Shown here: positions 31,041 to 40,630 of the stretch, piece after piece
How positions within the stretch are numbered: position 1 is the stretch's first letter
Layout: every line of letters starts with the position of its first letter
Origin: Mycobacteriaceae bacterium
Lineage (GTDB): Bacteria; Actinomycetota; Actinomycetes; Mycobacteriales; Mycobacteriaceae
Reading direction: 5' to 3'
Length of the DNA stretch: 64,000 nt
NCBI GenBank assembly: GCA_019245755.1
Contig: JAFARC010000068.1
Span: forward strand, 1 to 64,000
Notes under the pieces: generated by a model
Databases searched by the model: none
What the model was told of the DNA's origin: nothing
The model's input: the letters and a program-made list of their open reading frames with translations, nothing else
Position numbers and translations under genes: made by a program

Positions 31041-33920
31041 ATGCTCGTCATCCTGATCGCCCACGCCGTGGCCGCGGTGATCGCGCCGCTGCTCGTCCAG
31101 CGATGGGGCCGGCTGGCGTTCTATCCGCTCGCCGCGGTCCCCGCGGCGTCGCTGATCTGGGTCGGGATGAATTGGCCGGGGCCGGCCCGCATTGCGACGG
31201 TCAACGCACGCTGGGTGCCAGAGCTGTCACTCGCGATCACGCTTCGGCTCGACTCGCTGGGCGCGACGATGGCCGTGCTGGTGCTGACGATCGGCGCGCT
31301 GGTGCTGTGGTACTGCGCCCATTACTTCCACCACCACGACGAGCACCGCGAGCAGCGGCTGGGAAGCTTCGCCGGTCAGCTGGTCGCCTTCGCCGGGGCG
31401 ATGTTCGGGCTGGTGGTCAGCGACAACATGCTGATGCTCTACGTGTTCTGGGAGCTGACCACGGTGTTGTCGTTCCTGCTGATCGGTCATTACGCGGAAC
31501 GCGCGACCAGTCGCCGCGCAGCGATGCAGGCGCTGCTCGTCACCGCCGCGGGCGGCCTGGCGATGCTGGTCGGGATCGTCATCGTCGGCCACAGCGCCGG
31601 CACGTACCTGATGTCGCAGCTGGTCGCCAGGCCGCCGTCGGGTGGGGTGGCCGTCGGCGTGGCGCTGATACTGGCCGGGGCGGTCAGCAAGTCGGCGCTG
31701 CTACCGCTGCACTTCTGGCTGCCGGGCGCGATGGCCGCCCCCACGCCGGTCAGCGCCTACCTGCACGCCGCGGCAATGGTCAAGGCCGGGGTGTATCTGA
31801 TCGCCCGGCTGGCTCCCGGCTTCGCCGACTCGCCGCCGTGGCGGCCCACCGTGGTCATCCTTGGCGTCGGGACGCTGCTGCTGGCCGGCTGGCGTGCGGT
31901 ACGCGAATACGACCTGAAGCTGATGCTGGCATTCGGGACGGTCAGCCAGCTGGGACTGATCGCAGTGCTGGTCGGCGCCGGCAGCGGCGACCTGATGCTC
32001 GCCGGCCTGGCCATGCTCTCTGCGCACGCGCTGTTCAAGGCGGCGTTGTTCATGGTCGTCGGGGTCATCGACCACGCCACCGGCACCCGCGACATCCGGC
32101 GCCTGGCGTGGCTTGGCAACCGTTGTCCGGCCCTGTGCGCCGTCGCAGCGGGCGGCGCGGCCAGCATGGCGGCGCTGCCGCCGTTCTTCGGGTTCGTCGC
32201 CAAGGAGGCCGACTTCGAAACGCTGGCACACACCCACTCGCTCGGCGCCGCCGGACCTTACGTGCTGACCGCGATGGTGGCCGGCTCGGTGTTCACCACC
32301 ATTTACAGCCTGAGGTTCCTGTGGGGAGCATTCGCGCGCAAGCGGCTGCCCCACCCCAGCGCGCTCGTCGCCAACATGCACCGTCCGTCGTCCGGGTTCC
32401 TCGCCCCGCCGGCCATCCTGGCCGCGGCGGGGCTGGTGTTCGGGCTGGCGCCCGAGTTGCTGAACCGGGCGCTGGGCAGCTACGCCGACACGCTGCCCGG
32501 CGGCCACAGCTACACGCTGGCGCTGTGGCATGGCTTCGGCGTCGCGTTCACGCTGTCGGTGGTCGTCCTCGCCGCCGGCATCGCCGCGTTCGCGCTGCGC
32601 ACCAGGCTGCGGCGAGCCCGGGTCGGCTGGCTGCCGTTGGGCAACGCCGACCGCGTCTACGACGCCGTGGTGCGCACGACCGACGGCCTGTCAGTGCGGC
32701 TGACCGGGGTGACGCAGCGCGGCTCGATCCCGGCCACCCAGGCCGTGATCCTGTCCACGGTGGTGCTGCTCCCGGTGGTGGTCCTGCTGCTCGGCACGCG
32801 CGACCGGCCGCGGTTCGCGCTGTGGGATTCGGCGCTGCAGCCTCCGGTCGGCATGCTGATCGTCACCGCGGCGCTCGCCACGACCGTGATGCGCAATCGG
32901 CTGGCCGCGGTGCTGCTAGTCGGGGTGACCGGCTACGGCTGCGGTGTGGTGTTCGCCTTTCAAGGCGCGCCGGATCTGGCGCTGACGCAGTTTCTCGTCG
33001 AGACACTGACGCTGGTGGTGTTCGTGCTGGTGCTGCGCACCCTGCCGGCCGAGGCCGACGCGGCCAACATCAAGCGGCACCGGCTGCCACGGGCCATGCT
33101 CGCTGCGGCCGTCGGCGCGACCGTCACCGCGCTGGCGGTGTACGCCATGTCGGCGCGCACCGGCACCCCGATCGCGGCGCTGCTGCCGCAAGCCGCCTAC
33201 GACCGGGGCCACGGCGCCAACACCGTCAACGTGCTGCTCGTCGACATCCGCGCGTGGGACACGCTCGGCGAGATCTCGGTGCTGCTGGTCGCGGCGACGG
33301 GGGTCGCGTCGCTGGTGTTCAAACACCGCAGGTTCGGCGCCGCACCACGGATCGCGAAGGTCGCCACCGTGCCGGGGGTGCCCCGACGTCCGTCCGCCGC
33401 CGTCAGCGACACGACCTGGCTGCGGGGCAGTGAGTACCGCGATCCACGGCACCGGTCCCTGGTGCTGGAGATCGCTACCCGGGTGATCTTCCCGCTGATC
33501 ATGGTGCTGTCGGCGTATTTCTTCTGCACCGGACACAACACGCCCGGCGGCGGCTTCGCGGGCGGCCTGACGGCGGGCCTGGCGCTGGTCCTGCGCTACC
33601 TGGCGGGAGGCCGCTACGAGCTGGGCGAGACGCTTCCGCTCGACGCGGGCAAGGTGCTGGGCGTGGGGCTCGGGCTGTCGGCCGGCACGGCGCTCGCCTC
33701 CCTACTGACCGGCGCTCCGGTGCTGTCATCGGCGGTGATCGAGTTGCATGTCCCGGTGCTGGGCACGGTCAAGTTCGTCACCGCACTGTTCTTCGACCTC
33801 GGCGTCTATCTGATCGTGGTGGGTCTGGTTCTCGACGTGCTCCGCAGCCTGGGCGCCCGGCTGGACGTCGAGCTCGCCGACGAAGCGCCGGCCGAGCCGG
33901 GGAAGGTGGTGGCCCCTTGA
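31041..33920 (+). CDS. mrpA: Mrp cation/proton antiporter subunit A (A/B fusion)
   Basis: A 959-residue polytopic protein. The first ~400 residues are the proton-pump domain shared with NuoL (YYCAHYFHHHDE-type loop, FWELTTVLSFLLIGHY, LPGAMAAPTPVSAYLHAAAM with functional Lys/Glu positions); the C-terminal part has the MrpB domain (YFFCTGHNTPGGGFAGGLTA). No separate mrpB follows, so B is fused. The complex exchanges Na+ or other cations for H+ and supports pH and salt homeostasis. ATG 31041 gives the expected N-terminal helix. Its stop overlaps mrpC (TTGA). Confidence 0.92.
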   Translation: MLVILIAHAVAAVIAPLLVQRWGRLAFYPLAAVPAASLIWVGMNWPGPARIATVNARWVPELSLAITLRLDSLGATMAVLVLTIGALVLWYCAHYFHHHDEHREQRLGSFAGQLVAFAGAMFGLVVSDNMLMLYVFWELTTVLSFLLIGHYAERATSRRAAMQALLVTAAGGLAMLVGIVIVGHSAGTYLMSQLVARPPSGGVAVGVALILAGAVSKSALLPLHFWLPGAMAAPTPVSAYLHAAAMVKAGVYLIARLAPGFADSPPWRPTVVILGVGTLLLAGWRAVREYDLKLMLAFGTVSQLGLIAVLVGAGSGDLMLAGLAMLSAHALFKAALFMVVGVIDHATGTRDIRRLAWLGNRCPALCAVAAGGAASMAALPPFFGFVAKEADFETLAHTHSLGAAGPYVLTAMVAGSVFTTIYSLRFLWGAFARKRLPHPSALVANMHRPSSGFLAPPAILAAAGLVFGLAPELLNRALGSYADTLPGGHSYTLALWHGFGVAFTLSVVVLAAGIAAFALRTRLRRARVGWLPLGNADRVYDAVVRTTDGLSVRLTGVTQRGSIPATQAVILSTVVLLPVVVLLLGTRDRPRFALWDSALQPPVGMLIVTAALATTVMRNRLAAVLLVGVTGYGCGVVFAFQGAPDLALTQFLVETLTLVVFVLVLRTLPAEADAANIKRHRLPRAMLAAAVGATVTALAVYAMSARTGTPIAALLPQAAYDRGHGANTVNVLLVDIRAWDTLGEISVLLVAATGVASLVFKHRRFGAAPRIAKVATVPGVPRRPSAAVSDTTWLRGSEYRDPRHRSLVLEIATRVIFPLIMVLSAYFFCTGHNTPGGGFAGGLTAGLALVLRYLAGGRYELGETLPLDAGKVLGVGLGLSAGTALASLLTGAPVLSSAVIELHVPVLGTVKFVTALFFDLGVYLIVVGLVLDVLRSLGARLDVELADEAPAEPGKVVAP

Positions 33921-34381
33921 CGGTTTACCTCACGCCGTTGATCCTGCTCGGCGTACTGACCAGCACCGGCGTGTACCTGCTGCTGGAACGCAACATGACC
34001 AGGATGCTGCTGGGCCTGTTGTTGATCGGCAACGCCGTCAACCTGCTGATCATCACCGTGGGCGGCCGGCCGGGCAATCCGCCGATCCACGGCCGCACCA
34101 GCGACGACCGCACCACGACCGCGGACCCGCTGGCGCAGGGCATGGTGTTGACCGCGATCGTGATCACGATGGGCATCGCCGCCTTCGTGCTGGCCCTGGC
34201 CTACCGCTCGTACCGGCTGACCACCGCCGAGGAAATCGGCAACGACCCGGAGGACACCCGGGTCTCCCGCCAGACCGAGGACGAGGCCGACGAGGATGTG
34301 GTGCACCCGGAGCCGGAGCGCGCCACCGACGAGCCGGCCGAACTGGATGTGCTCACGCCCGCGCCCAGGGGACAGGCGTGA
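33917..34381 (+). CDS. mrpC: Mrp antiporter subunit C
   Basis: A 154-residue NuoK-like membrane subunit with three helices (TPLILLGVLTSTGVYLLLER; MLLGLLLIGNAVNLLIITV; LTAIVITMGIAAFVLALAYR). The TTG start overlaps the mrpA stop. Compared with typical MrpC (about 110 residues) it has an extra ~45-residue acidic cytosolic tail beginning EDTRVSRQTEDEADEDVV. The stop overlaps mrpD (GTGA). Part of the same antiporter complex. Confidence 0.9.
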   Translation: MTVYLTPLILLGVLTSTGVYLLLERNMTRMLLGLLLIGNAVNLLIITVGGRPGNPPIHGRTSDDRTTTADPLAQGMVLTAIVITMGIAAFVLALAYRSYRLTTAEEIGNDPEDTRVSRQTEDEADEDVVHPEPERATDEPAELDVLTPAPRGQA

Positions 34382-35967
34382 GCGGCGCGCTGGTCCCGCT
34401 GCCGGTGCTGATCCCGGTGATCGGGGCGGCGCTGACGCTGTTTTTGGGGCGGCGGCCGCGGCTGCAGCGGGCCATCACGCTGGTCGCGCTGTCGGTGGTG
34501 GTGCTGGTTTGCGCGCTGCTGCTGCATGCCACTGCACGGGGCGGGACGCTGGTCGTGCACGTCGGCGGTTGGGGCGACACCGTTCCGGGCATGGGACCGC
34601 TCGGGATCACGCTGGTGGTGGACCGGTTGTCGGCGCTGATGTTGGTGGTGTCGTCGATCGTGCTGGTGGCGGTGGTGTGGTATGCGATCGGTCAGGGCAT
34701 CCGCGAGGGCGACGAGCGCCAGCCGGTGTCGATCTTTCTGCCCACCTACCTTGCGCTGGCGGCCGGGGTGTGCAACGCGTTCCTGGCCGGCGACCTGTTC
34801 AACCTGTTCGTCAGCTTTGAGGTCCTGCTGACCGCGAGCTTTGTGTTGCTCACCATCGGTGCCACCACGGAGCGGGTCCGCGCCGGCACCTCGTACGTCA
34901 TGGTGTCGATGGTGTCGTCGCTGATCTTTTTGCTCGGCATCGCGCTGATCTATGCGGCCACCGGCACGCTGAACATGGCCGAGCTCGCGGTGCGGCTGGA
35001 CCATGTCACCGCCGGCACCCGCGGCGCGCTGTTCGCGGTGCTTCTCGTCGCGTTCGGGATCAAGGCGGCGGTGTTCCCGCTGTCGACGTGGCTGCCGGAC
35101 TCCTATCCCACCGCACCCGCACCGGTCACCGCGGTGTTCGCCGGTCTACTCACCAAGGTGGGTGTGTACGCGATCATCCGGGCGCATTCCCTGCTATTCC
35201 CCGGCGGCGCACTGGATTCGGTGTTGTTGATCGCCGCGCTGCTGACGATGCTCATCGGCGTGTTCGGGGCGATCGCGCAGAGCGACATCAAACGGCTGCT
35301 GTCGTTCACGTTGGTCAGCCACATCGGCTACATGATCTTCGGCATCGCATTGTCGAGCCGGCTGGGCTTGACCGGTGCGATCTACTATGTGGTCCACCAC
35401 ATCATCGTGCAGACAACGCTGTTTCTGGTCGTCGGCCTGATCGAGCGCCAGGCCGGTGCGTCAACGCTGCGGCGGCTCGGCGGCCTGGCGGCCGCGAGCC
35501 CGCTGCTTGCGCTGGTATTCTTCGTGCCTGCCGTCAACCTTGGTGGTATACCCCCGTTTTCGGGCTTCATCGGCAAGGTCACGCTGCTGCAGGCCGGAGC
35601 GCAGAACGGATCCCCGCTGGCGTGGACGCTGGTCGCGGGCAGCGTCATCACCAGTCTGCTGACGCTGTATGTGATGACGCGCGTCTACACCAAGGCGTTC
35701 TGGCGATCCCGCGCGGATGCACCCGAGGGTGCATTGGCGATGGCATCCGCATCGACCTTGCTGGACGAGCCCGAGGACGTCGCGCTGGTCGACCGCCAAG
35801 ATGTGGGCAGGATGCCGGTCGGCATGGTGCTGCCGACGATCGCGCTGATCGGTGTCGGTTTGGCGCTGACGGTGCTGGCCGGTCCGATCGTCTCCTACGC
35901 CGAGGCGGCGGCGGGTGAGGTACTCGATCGCGGGCAGTACATCGTGGCGGTGGTGGGCACGCGATGA
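34378..35967 (+). CDS. mrpD: Mrp antiporter subunit D
   Basis: A 529-residue NuoM/N-like proton-translocating subunit with about 14 helices. Conserved features include FNLFVSFEVLLTASFVLL with a membrane Glu, ALLVAFGIKAAVFPLSTWLP with a membrane Lys, and IKRLLSFTLVSHIGYM. The GTG start overlaps the mrpC stop by four bases and the stop overlaps mrpE (ATGA). The C-terminus (RQDVGRMPVGMVLPTIALIG) ends in a final helix, as in the family. Confidence 0.92.
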   Translation: MSGALVPLPVLIPVIGAALTLFLGRRPRLQRAITLVALSVVVLVCALLLHATARGGTLVVHVGGWGDTVPGMGPLGITLVVDRLSALMLVVSSIVLVAVVWYAIGQGIREGDERQPVSIFLPTYLALAAGVCNAFLAGDLFNLFVSFEVLLTASFVLLTIGATTERVRAGTSYVMVSMVSSLIFLLGIALIYAATGTLNMAELAVRLDHVTAGTRGALFAVLLVAFGIKAAVFPLSTWLPDSYPTAPAPVTAVFAGLLTKVGVYAIIRAHSLLFPGGALDSVLLIAALLTMLIGVFGAIAQSDIKRLLSFTLVSHIGYMIFGIALSSRLGLTGAIYYVVHHIIVQTTLFLVVGLIERQAGASTLRRLGGLAAASPLLALVFFVPAVNLGGIPPFSGFIGKVTLLQAGAQNGSPLAWTLVAGSVITSLLTLYVMTRVYTKAFWRSRADAPEGALAMASASTLLDEPEDVALVDRQDVGRMPVGMVLPTIALIGVGLALTVLAGPIVSYAEAAAGEVLDRGQYIVAVVGTR

Positions 35968-36494
35968 GCAGGCGGTTGTTGCTTCGGACCTGGGTGCTCG
36001 TCTGGCTGATGTCGGTGTGGATCCTGCTGTGGGGCAACTTCTCCTGGGCCAACGTGCTCGGCGGCCTGGCCGTTGCGGTCGGCGTCACCCTGTTGCTGCC
36101 GCTACCCGTTGTACCCGTGGAGGGACGGCTGCATCCGCTGTCGCTGCTGCGGTTCGGGGGCCTGATGTCCTGGTATCTGATGGAGTCCAGCATTCAGGTC
36201 GCGTGGCTGGCGCTGAAGCCCGGCGCGCCGGAAAACGCGGTGCTGAGGGCTCGGGTAGCTGTCAAATCCGATCTGGTGCTGGCGCTTCTGGTCAACGCCG
36301 TCAACCTCACTCCCGGCACCCTGGTGCTGGAGATCGACAAGGACCGTCGAGTGATTTACGTGCATGTGCTCGACGTCGGGTCACCGGGGGTAGTGAGTCG
36401 GTTCTTTCACCAAATCACGCAGATGGAGCGGCTTTTGGTCGCGGCTTTCGAACGCGACGAGGATTGGCGCCCGGTCAGCGAGCAGCGACCATGA
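35964..36494 (+). CDS. mrpE: Mrp antiporter subunit E
   Basis: A 176-residue MrpE/MnhE subunit. Two or three N-terminal helices (WVLVWLMSVWILLWGNFSWA; NVLGGLAVAVGVTLLLPLPV) precede a cytosolic domain with the family segments LVNAVNLTPGTLVLEID and YVHVLDV. The C-terminus FERDEDWRPVSEQRP is charged. Four-base overlaps join it to mrpD and mrpF. In other bacteria MrpE is needed for full antiport but not for assembly. Confidence 0.9.
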   Translation: MSRRLLLRTWVLVWLMSVWILLWGNFSWANVLGGLAVAVGVTLLLPLPVVPVEGRLHPLSLLRFGGLMSWYLMESSIQVAWLALKPGAPENAVLRARVAVKSDLVLALLVNAVNLTPGTLVLEIDKDRRVIYVHVLDVGSPGVVSRFFHQITQMERLLVAAFERDEDWRPVSEQRP

Positions 36495-36775
36495 ACGTTG
36501 TATGGGTGATTGCGGCGGTCATGCTGGCCGCGGCGGCGGGGATCACGATGTTCCGCATGCTTGCCGGGCCAAGCACGCTCGACCGGTTGGTTGCGTTGGA
36601 CACGCTGATCGCGGTCGCGATGTGCGCCGTGGGCACATGGGCTGCGTACAGCCTGGATTCGACCGTGGTGTACGGCATCGCGGCGCTATCACTGATCAGC
36701 TTCGTGGGTTCGGTGAGTGTCACGCGGTTCCGGGTGCCGGACACCCGAGCCCGAGGGGAGGGAGAACGGTTGTGA
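36491..36775 (+). CDS. mrpF: Mrp antiporter subunit F
   Basis: A 94-residue subunit with three helices: NVVWVIAAVMLAAAAGITMF, LDTLIAVAMCAVGTWAAYSL and VYGIAALSLISFVGSVSV. The family motif RMLAGPSTLDRLVALD lies between helices 1 and 2. I used ATG 36491 (ATGA overlap with mrpE), not the longer frame. The stop overlaps the GTG of mrpG. Confidence 0.9.
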   Translation: MNVVWVIAAVMLAAAAGITMFRMLAGPSTLDRLVALDTLIAVAMCAVGTWAAYSLDSTVVYGIAALSLISFVGSVSVTRFRVPDTRARGEGERL

Positions 36776-37116
36776 GCCTGGCCGACATCGTCTCAGGGGT
36801 GCTGGTGGTGGGCGGCTCCGCGCTGGCGCTCACCGCGGCGATCGGCATCGTCCGGTTCCCGGACACGTTGTCGCGCATGCATTCCGCCACCAAGCCGCAG
36901 GTGTTGGGACTGCTGCTGGTGCTTGCCGGCGCCGCGGTACGGCTACGTGGCAACGTCGACGTCGGCATCATCGTCCTGTGCGGGATGTTCACGCTGATTA
37001 CCGCGCCCGTGGTGGCACAACGCGTCGGCCAGCTCGCTTACCGGGAACAGGTGGTTCGCGACAACCTGCTCACCATCGACGAACTTTGCGAGGACGCCCG
37101 CGGCGAGAAGCGATGA
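36772..37116 (+). CDS. mrpG: Mrp antiporter subunit G
   Basis: A 114-residue last subunit of the operon with three helices. The family signature GIVRFPDTLSRMHSATKPQV connects helices 1 and 2. The GTG start overlaps the mrpF stop. The C-terminal tail (REQVVRDNLLTIDELCEDAR) is charged and cytosolic. The operon ends here, six bp before the stop of a convergent small gene. Confidence 0.9.
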   Translation: MSLADIVSGVLVVGGSALALTAAIGIVRFPDTLSRMHSATKPQVLGLLLVLAGAAVRLRGNVDVGIIVLCGMFTLITAPVVAQRVGQLAYREQVVRDNLLTIDELCEDARGEKR

Positions 37117-37122
37117 GGGTGG

Positions 37123-37419
37123 TCACAACCGTTGCATCGCCCGAGCCATCCGGGCGTGCTCAAGGTAATACGACCTAGGCGGCGCGTTGTGGGTCCGGCG
37201 CCGGGCCGGTGTATCCGTCCGGCTCGCAAGCATGGCACGCAGCATGACCGTGAGCCGGTGGTGGGCCCGTTCGCGCCGCAACGGCACCGCCGCCGCGGTG
37301 CTGAGGACGACCTCCTGCGCGGTGATGACGACCGGGCTGAACGCCGGCACGGCGGGTGGGGCCTGGGGGTCTTGCGCCGCGTCCAGTGTCGGGACCGGCG
37401 CCACTAACGAGTCCGCCAT
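37123..37419 (-). CDS. Small conserved hypothetical protein
   Basis: A 98-residue protein without membrane segments. The N-terminal half is Pro/Ala-rich (MADSLVAPVPTLDAAQDPQA) and the C-terminal half is basic and helical (RRERAHHRLTVMLRAMLASR; SYYLEHARMARAMQRL). The start ATG 37419 is preceded by an excellent AAAGGAGATC ribosome binding site, which rules in this start over the upstream in-frame ATG 37509. It converges on mrpG. I do not recognise the family; the basic tail could bind nucleic acid. Confidence 0.65.
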   Translation of the reverse strand: MADSLVAPVPTLDAAQDPQAPPAVPAFSPVVITAQEVVLSTAAAVPLRRERAHHRLTVMLRAMLASRTDTPARRRTHNAPPRSYYLEHARMARAMQRL

Positions 37420-37542
37420 TTTCAGTGATCTCCTTTGCCGTTCGGCTTTCCTGACAGGCGAAACCGGCCTGCTGGAGACAAGGTATGGCCGGCGATCACC
37501 ACCACGCACGAGTAACCGACTACCTGCTCTGCGAACGGCAGG

Positions 37543-38184
37543 CTATTCGCCGGAGAGCTGGAATTCGACCATCGCCGCGACGGTGTCGATGGCCTCCGAG
37601 ACCGCGTGCAGCCGGTCGGCGGCCGACGGCGCGGACAGCACCGCATACCGGTCCGCCTGGCCCATCGGGATGCGCGAGGCCAGCGCGTACAGGCTCTGTC
37701 CGGGGCTCTCAGCCATCGCGACACCGGCGAACAGCATGTCCGGTGGCGGCAACTGACCACCCCGCGCGGTCGCCAGCCGCTCGAACAATCCCAGCACCCG
37801 GTCCTGGAGTCGCCGGATCGCGGCGTCGGTCACGACATCGCCCGGCTCATCGGGCCACGGCTCAACCACCGCACGCGGATAGGGGTCGTCGGCCAACCAC
37901 CGGCGAACGCGGATCCGCTCCCCGACCCGGCACCGAAGGAGGTAGCGGCCGTCCCGGTAAGCCTGGTGCTCCACGATCCGGGCCAGCGTGCCGACGTCGT
38001 ATCGGTCCTCACCGCCGCCGACCTCGCGACCCGCTGCGATCAAGACCACGCCGAACACCGGATCGCCGACCAGGCAGTCGGCGACCAGCTGCGAATATCG
38101 CGGCTCGAAAATGCGCAGCGGCAGATCCTCGTCCGGCAGCAGCGTCGACTCCAGCGGAAACATCGGCGTGGCAGTGTCAACCAT
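37543..38184 (-). CDS. Lon N-terminal (LON substrate-binding) domain protein
   Basis: A 213-residue stand-alone LON domain protein matching Rv0434. It begins MFPLESTLLPDEDLPLRIFE, the usual first strands of the Lon substrate-recognition domain, continues RIVEHQAYRDGRYLLRCRVG, and has a helical C-terminus (SEAIDTVAAMVEFQLSGE). No ATPase or protease domain follows, so it is not Lon protease. It may bind unfolded substrates or act as an adaptor. The ATG lies eight bp downstream of the ligase gene; the longer open frame upstream overlaps that gene and is rejected. Confidence 0.87.
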   Translation of the reverse strand: MVDTATPMFPLESTLLPDEDLPLRIFEPRYSQLVADCLVGDPVFGVVLIAAGREVGGGEDRYDVGTLARIVEHQAYRDGRYLLRCRVGERIRVRRWLADDPYPRAVVEPWPDEPGDVVTDAAIRRLQDRVLGLFERLATARGGQLPPPDMLFAGVAMAESPGQSLYALASRIPMGQADRYAVLSAPSAADRLHAVSEAIDTVAAMVEFQLSGE

Positions 38185-38192
38185 GATCGCCT

Positions 38193-39338
38193 CTAGATGT
38201 CCAGCTCGCCCACCAACGCGTCGACCACTTGGCGCAGGTCGCCGTCGTAGTCCTCGGCCACCCTGCGCTGCCGTTGATACGACGCGCCGACCGCGGGGAT
38301 CTGGCACACCTCCGCCAGCTCGTCCACACAGCCCAGTGATTGCGCCACCGGCTCCAGTCGCGTCAGCAGGTCGTCGAGGTCCTCGGTGACCAGCCGCTCG
38401 TTGCTGTCCGCGTCAAGGATGATGACCGCATCCAGGCCGTAACGAGCCGCGCGCCATTTGTTTTCCTGCACATGCCACGGCGGCATGGTGGGCAGGTTCT
38501 CCCCTGCGTCAAGCCGACGGTCCAGATCAACCACCAGGCAGTGCGTCAACGCCACGAGCGCGCTGAGTTCACGGAGGTTTGACACACCATCGAAAACCCG
38601 CACCTCCACGGTGCCCTTGTGCGGGGAAGGCCGGATGTCCCAACGAATTTCGTCCATGTGGTCGATGATGCCGGTCTTCTTCTGGTCGTGGACGAAGCCC
38701 TCCCAATGCGCCCATCTCTGGAAGTGGAACGGCAATCCCGCCGTGGGTAGCTGTTGGAACATCATGGCGCGGTTGCTGGCATAGCCGGTATCCTCGCCGG
38801 ACCAGAACGGCGACGACGCCGACAACGCAAGGAGGTGCGGGTACTGATTGAGCAGCGACGTGATGATCGGCATCACCTTGTGCGCCGAGGAAACTCCGAC
38901 GTGGACGTGCACCCCCCAGATGAGCATCTGCCTGCCCCACCACTGGGTGCGCTTGATCAGTTCGGCGTAGCGCGGCGCATCGGTCAGCTTCTGTGCCGAC
39001 CACTTCGCGAACGGATGTGTACCGGCGCAGAACAGTTCCATCCCTCGATTGCGCACGATCTTGCGCGCGGTGCGCAGGGTCGTGCGCAGGTCCTCCATCG
39101 CCTGCGGCGTGGTGTCGCAGATTCCGGTGACGATTTCCACCGTATTGCGCAGCAGCTCCTTGTGCACGTGGGGATTGTTCTCGCCGAGTTCCTCGATGAC
39201 CGCCGCGGCTTCGTTACTCAAGTCGCGCGTCTGGGCGTCGACGAGGGCGAACTCCCACTCCACCCCGAGGGTGGGTCGGGGCGAACCGGCGAAGTCGATC
39301 CGACGGCTGGTTCGGGTCGACCTATCCGTTGATGACAC
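38193..39338 (-). CDS. YbdK-type carboxylate-amine/glutamate-cysteine ligase
   Basis: A 381-residue protein of the GCS2/YbdK family, matching Rv0433. Landmarks are [54 protein letters not shown] and [20 protein letters not shown]. It catalyses ATP-dependent carboxylate-amine ligation; weak glutamate-cysteine ligase activity is known for relatives, but mycobacteria make mycothiol, so the real substrate is unknown. GTG 39338 is my preferred start, overlapping the sodC stop by 17 bases; ATG 39362 is an alternative. Confidence 0.88.
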   Translation of the reverse strand: MSSTDRSTRTSRRIDFAGSPRPTLGVEWEFALVDAQTRDLSNEAAAVIEELGENNPHVHKELLRNTVEIVTGICDTTPQAMEDLRTTLRTARKIVRNRGMELFCAGTHPFAKWSAQKLTDAPRYAELIKRTQWWGRQMLIWGVHVHVGVSSAHKVMPIITSLLNQYPHLLALSASSPFWSGEDTGYASNRAMMFQQLPTAGLPFHFQRWAHWEGFVHDQKKTGIIDHMDEIRWDIRPSPHKGTVEVRVFDGVSNLRELSALVALTHCLVVDLDRRLDAGENLPTMPPWHVQENKWRAARYGLDAVIILDADSNERLVTEDLDDLLTRLEPVAQSLGCVDELAEVCQIPAVGASYQRQRRVAEDYDGDLRQVVDALVGELDI

Positions 39339-40002
39339 CGCACGCCACCCGCTTGCCGGCATCGCCGGTGTCCAAGGTGGTCTGGTCGGGGCCTGGCGTG
39401 CCGTTAACCTGCTGATACTTCTCCGGCGGGATGTTGGCGAAGTTGTCCGGATCGGCGTGGATGATGATCGCCGTCCGCACTCCGCCCAGCAGATCGGCCG
39501 CGGTGAGCGCGTCGGTGGTGGTCACCAACTTGGCGGCACCGTCCGAACGCACCTGCAGTGAGGTCAAATCACCGCTGGCGGGGTGGCCGGTATGGCCAGG
39601 GGCCTGGTAATGCCCGCCGGCCGAGAGGAAGTCACCCGGTGCGCCGCCGGTCGGGGCAACGGAGTTGGCCTCACACTTGCCAACCGCATGGATGTGCAGG
39701 CCGTGGAAGCCCGGCGTCAGGATGCCAGTGCCGACAGTCTCCACGGTGATCGTGGCGAAACCGTTGGCGAAATCGAAGGTGGCGTTGGCCACCGGTGTGC
39801 CGTTCGGGGCAACCAGCTGCGCCTTGAGTTGCTGGGAACCGGCGGGCGGCGCGGACGCCGAGGCACTGGGCGCCGTCGAACCGGTCCACACCGACGGAAC
39901 GGTGCCCGGCACATTGCTCGCGTGTTGCTGAGGTGAGCACGCCGCGAGGGCAAGGGCGGGAACGGAAACCAACACGGCGGCAAGGGTGGCGGGCTGAACC
40001 AT
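39322..40002 (-). CDS. sodC: Cu,Zn superoxide dismutase lipoprotein
   Basis: A periplasmic/envelope superoxide dismutase of 226 residues. The signal sequence ends ALALAAC with Cys22 as lipidation site, followed by a Ser/Ala/Pro linker. The Cu-site region has HGLHIH (His103, His105), the disulfide is Cys110-Cys221, [17 protein letters not shown] supplies the bridging and zinc region, and [10 protein letters not shown] gives another histidine. As in M. tuberculosis SodC (Rv0432), it would protect against extracellular superoxide. It lies between the LytR_C gene and the ligase gene on the same strand. Confidence 0.95.
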   Translation of the reverse strand: MVQPATLAAVLVSVPALALAACSPQQHASNVPGTVPSVWTGSTAPSASASAPPAGSQQLKAQLVAPNGTPVANATFDFANGFATITVETVGTGILTPGFHGLHIHAVGKCEANSVAPTGGAPGDFLSAGGHYQAPGHTGHPASGDLTSLQVRSDGAAKLVTTTDALTAADLLGGVRTAIIIHADPDNFANIPPEKYQQVNGTPGPDQTTLDTGDAGKRVACGVING

Positions 40003-40012
40003 GGCGGAAAGC

Positions 40013-40477
40013 CTATCCGGTGACCGCGACGATCACCCCCGGCGGCTGGTCGGCAAGCGCGGGAACGCGAGGCTGGACCGGTGCCTGCAGCAGCTGACCC
40101 ACTTGGTCGGCGGCTTGCTGCTCGCCACCGGCGTCGCTGAAGAACACTGTGGTCTCAGTCACCTCGGTCAGGCTGAGATTCCCGACGTCGGTGACGTTCC
40201 ACCCGGCCTGCTTGAGCCGGTCGGCGGTTCGCCCGGCCACACCCGCGTCGGAGGAAACGTTGTAGACGCGCACGTCGGCCGTGGCCGCTGCCGGGGACGC
40301 CGCCGCCGACGGAGTCGACGTGATCGTCGTCACCGTGGATGTCGAGTGGTCATCCGGGCTGCTCGACGACCCCATGGCCTGGAAACCGATCAGCAGGAAG
40401 ATGACACCCAGAAACAGCAGCACCATGACCATGGCGCGCAGCGGCAGCCCGGAGGAGTCAGGGACACGCTCGTTCAT
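40013..40477 (-). CDS. LytR_C-domain membrane-anchored protein (Rv0431-like)
   Basis: A 154-residue protein with one N-terminal transmembrane helix ([20 protein letters not shown]), a Ser/Thr/Ala linker and an external LytR_C domain ([20 protein letters not shown] ... AGWNVTDVG). LytR_C domains occur at the ends of LCP cell-wall ligases; here the domain is alone. Rv0431 has been reported to affect membrane vesicle release; whether this protein does so is inference. ATG 40477 is preferred because a repeat-encoded frame ends there with an ATGA overlap; GTG 40486 is an alternative. Confidence 0.85.
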   Translation of the reverse strand: MNERVPDSSGLPLRAMVMVLLFLGVIFLLIGFQAMGSSSSPDDHSTSTVTTITSTPSAAASPAAATADVRVYNVSSDAGVAGRTADRLKQAGWNVTDVGNLSLTEVTETTVFFSDAGGEQQAADQVGQLLQAPVQPRVPALADQPPGVIVAVTG

Positions 40478-40501
40478 CGTGCCCACTGTACGGACGCAGG
40501 C

Positions 40502-40630
40502 TGCTCTTCGCGCAAGCGCTCATCGGTGCCTTTTTGCTCTTCGCGCAAGCGCTCATCGGTTTCTTTTTGCTCTTCGCGCAAGCGCTCATCGGTTTCTTTT
40601 TGCTCTTCGCGCAAGCGCTCATCGGTGCCG
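40502..40630 (-). repeat. MIRU-like repeat, four 33-bp units, between DUF3263 and LytR_C genes
   Basis: Four copies of TGCTCTTCGCGCAAGCGCTC followed by ATCGGT begin at 40502, 40535, 40568 and 40601, exactly 33 bp apart. On the sense strand one frame reads TDERLREEQK per unit and is open from the upstream gene to a TGA (40474-40476) that overlaps the ATG of the LytR_C gene; another frame reads MSACAKSKKKP per unit. It is related to the repeats at 10950-11060 and 48229-48261. Confidence 0.85.
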
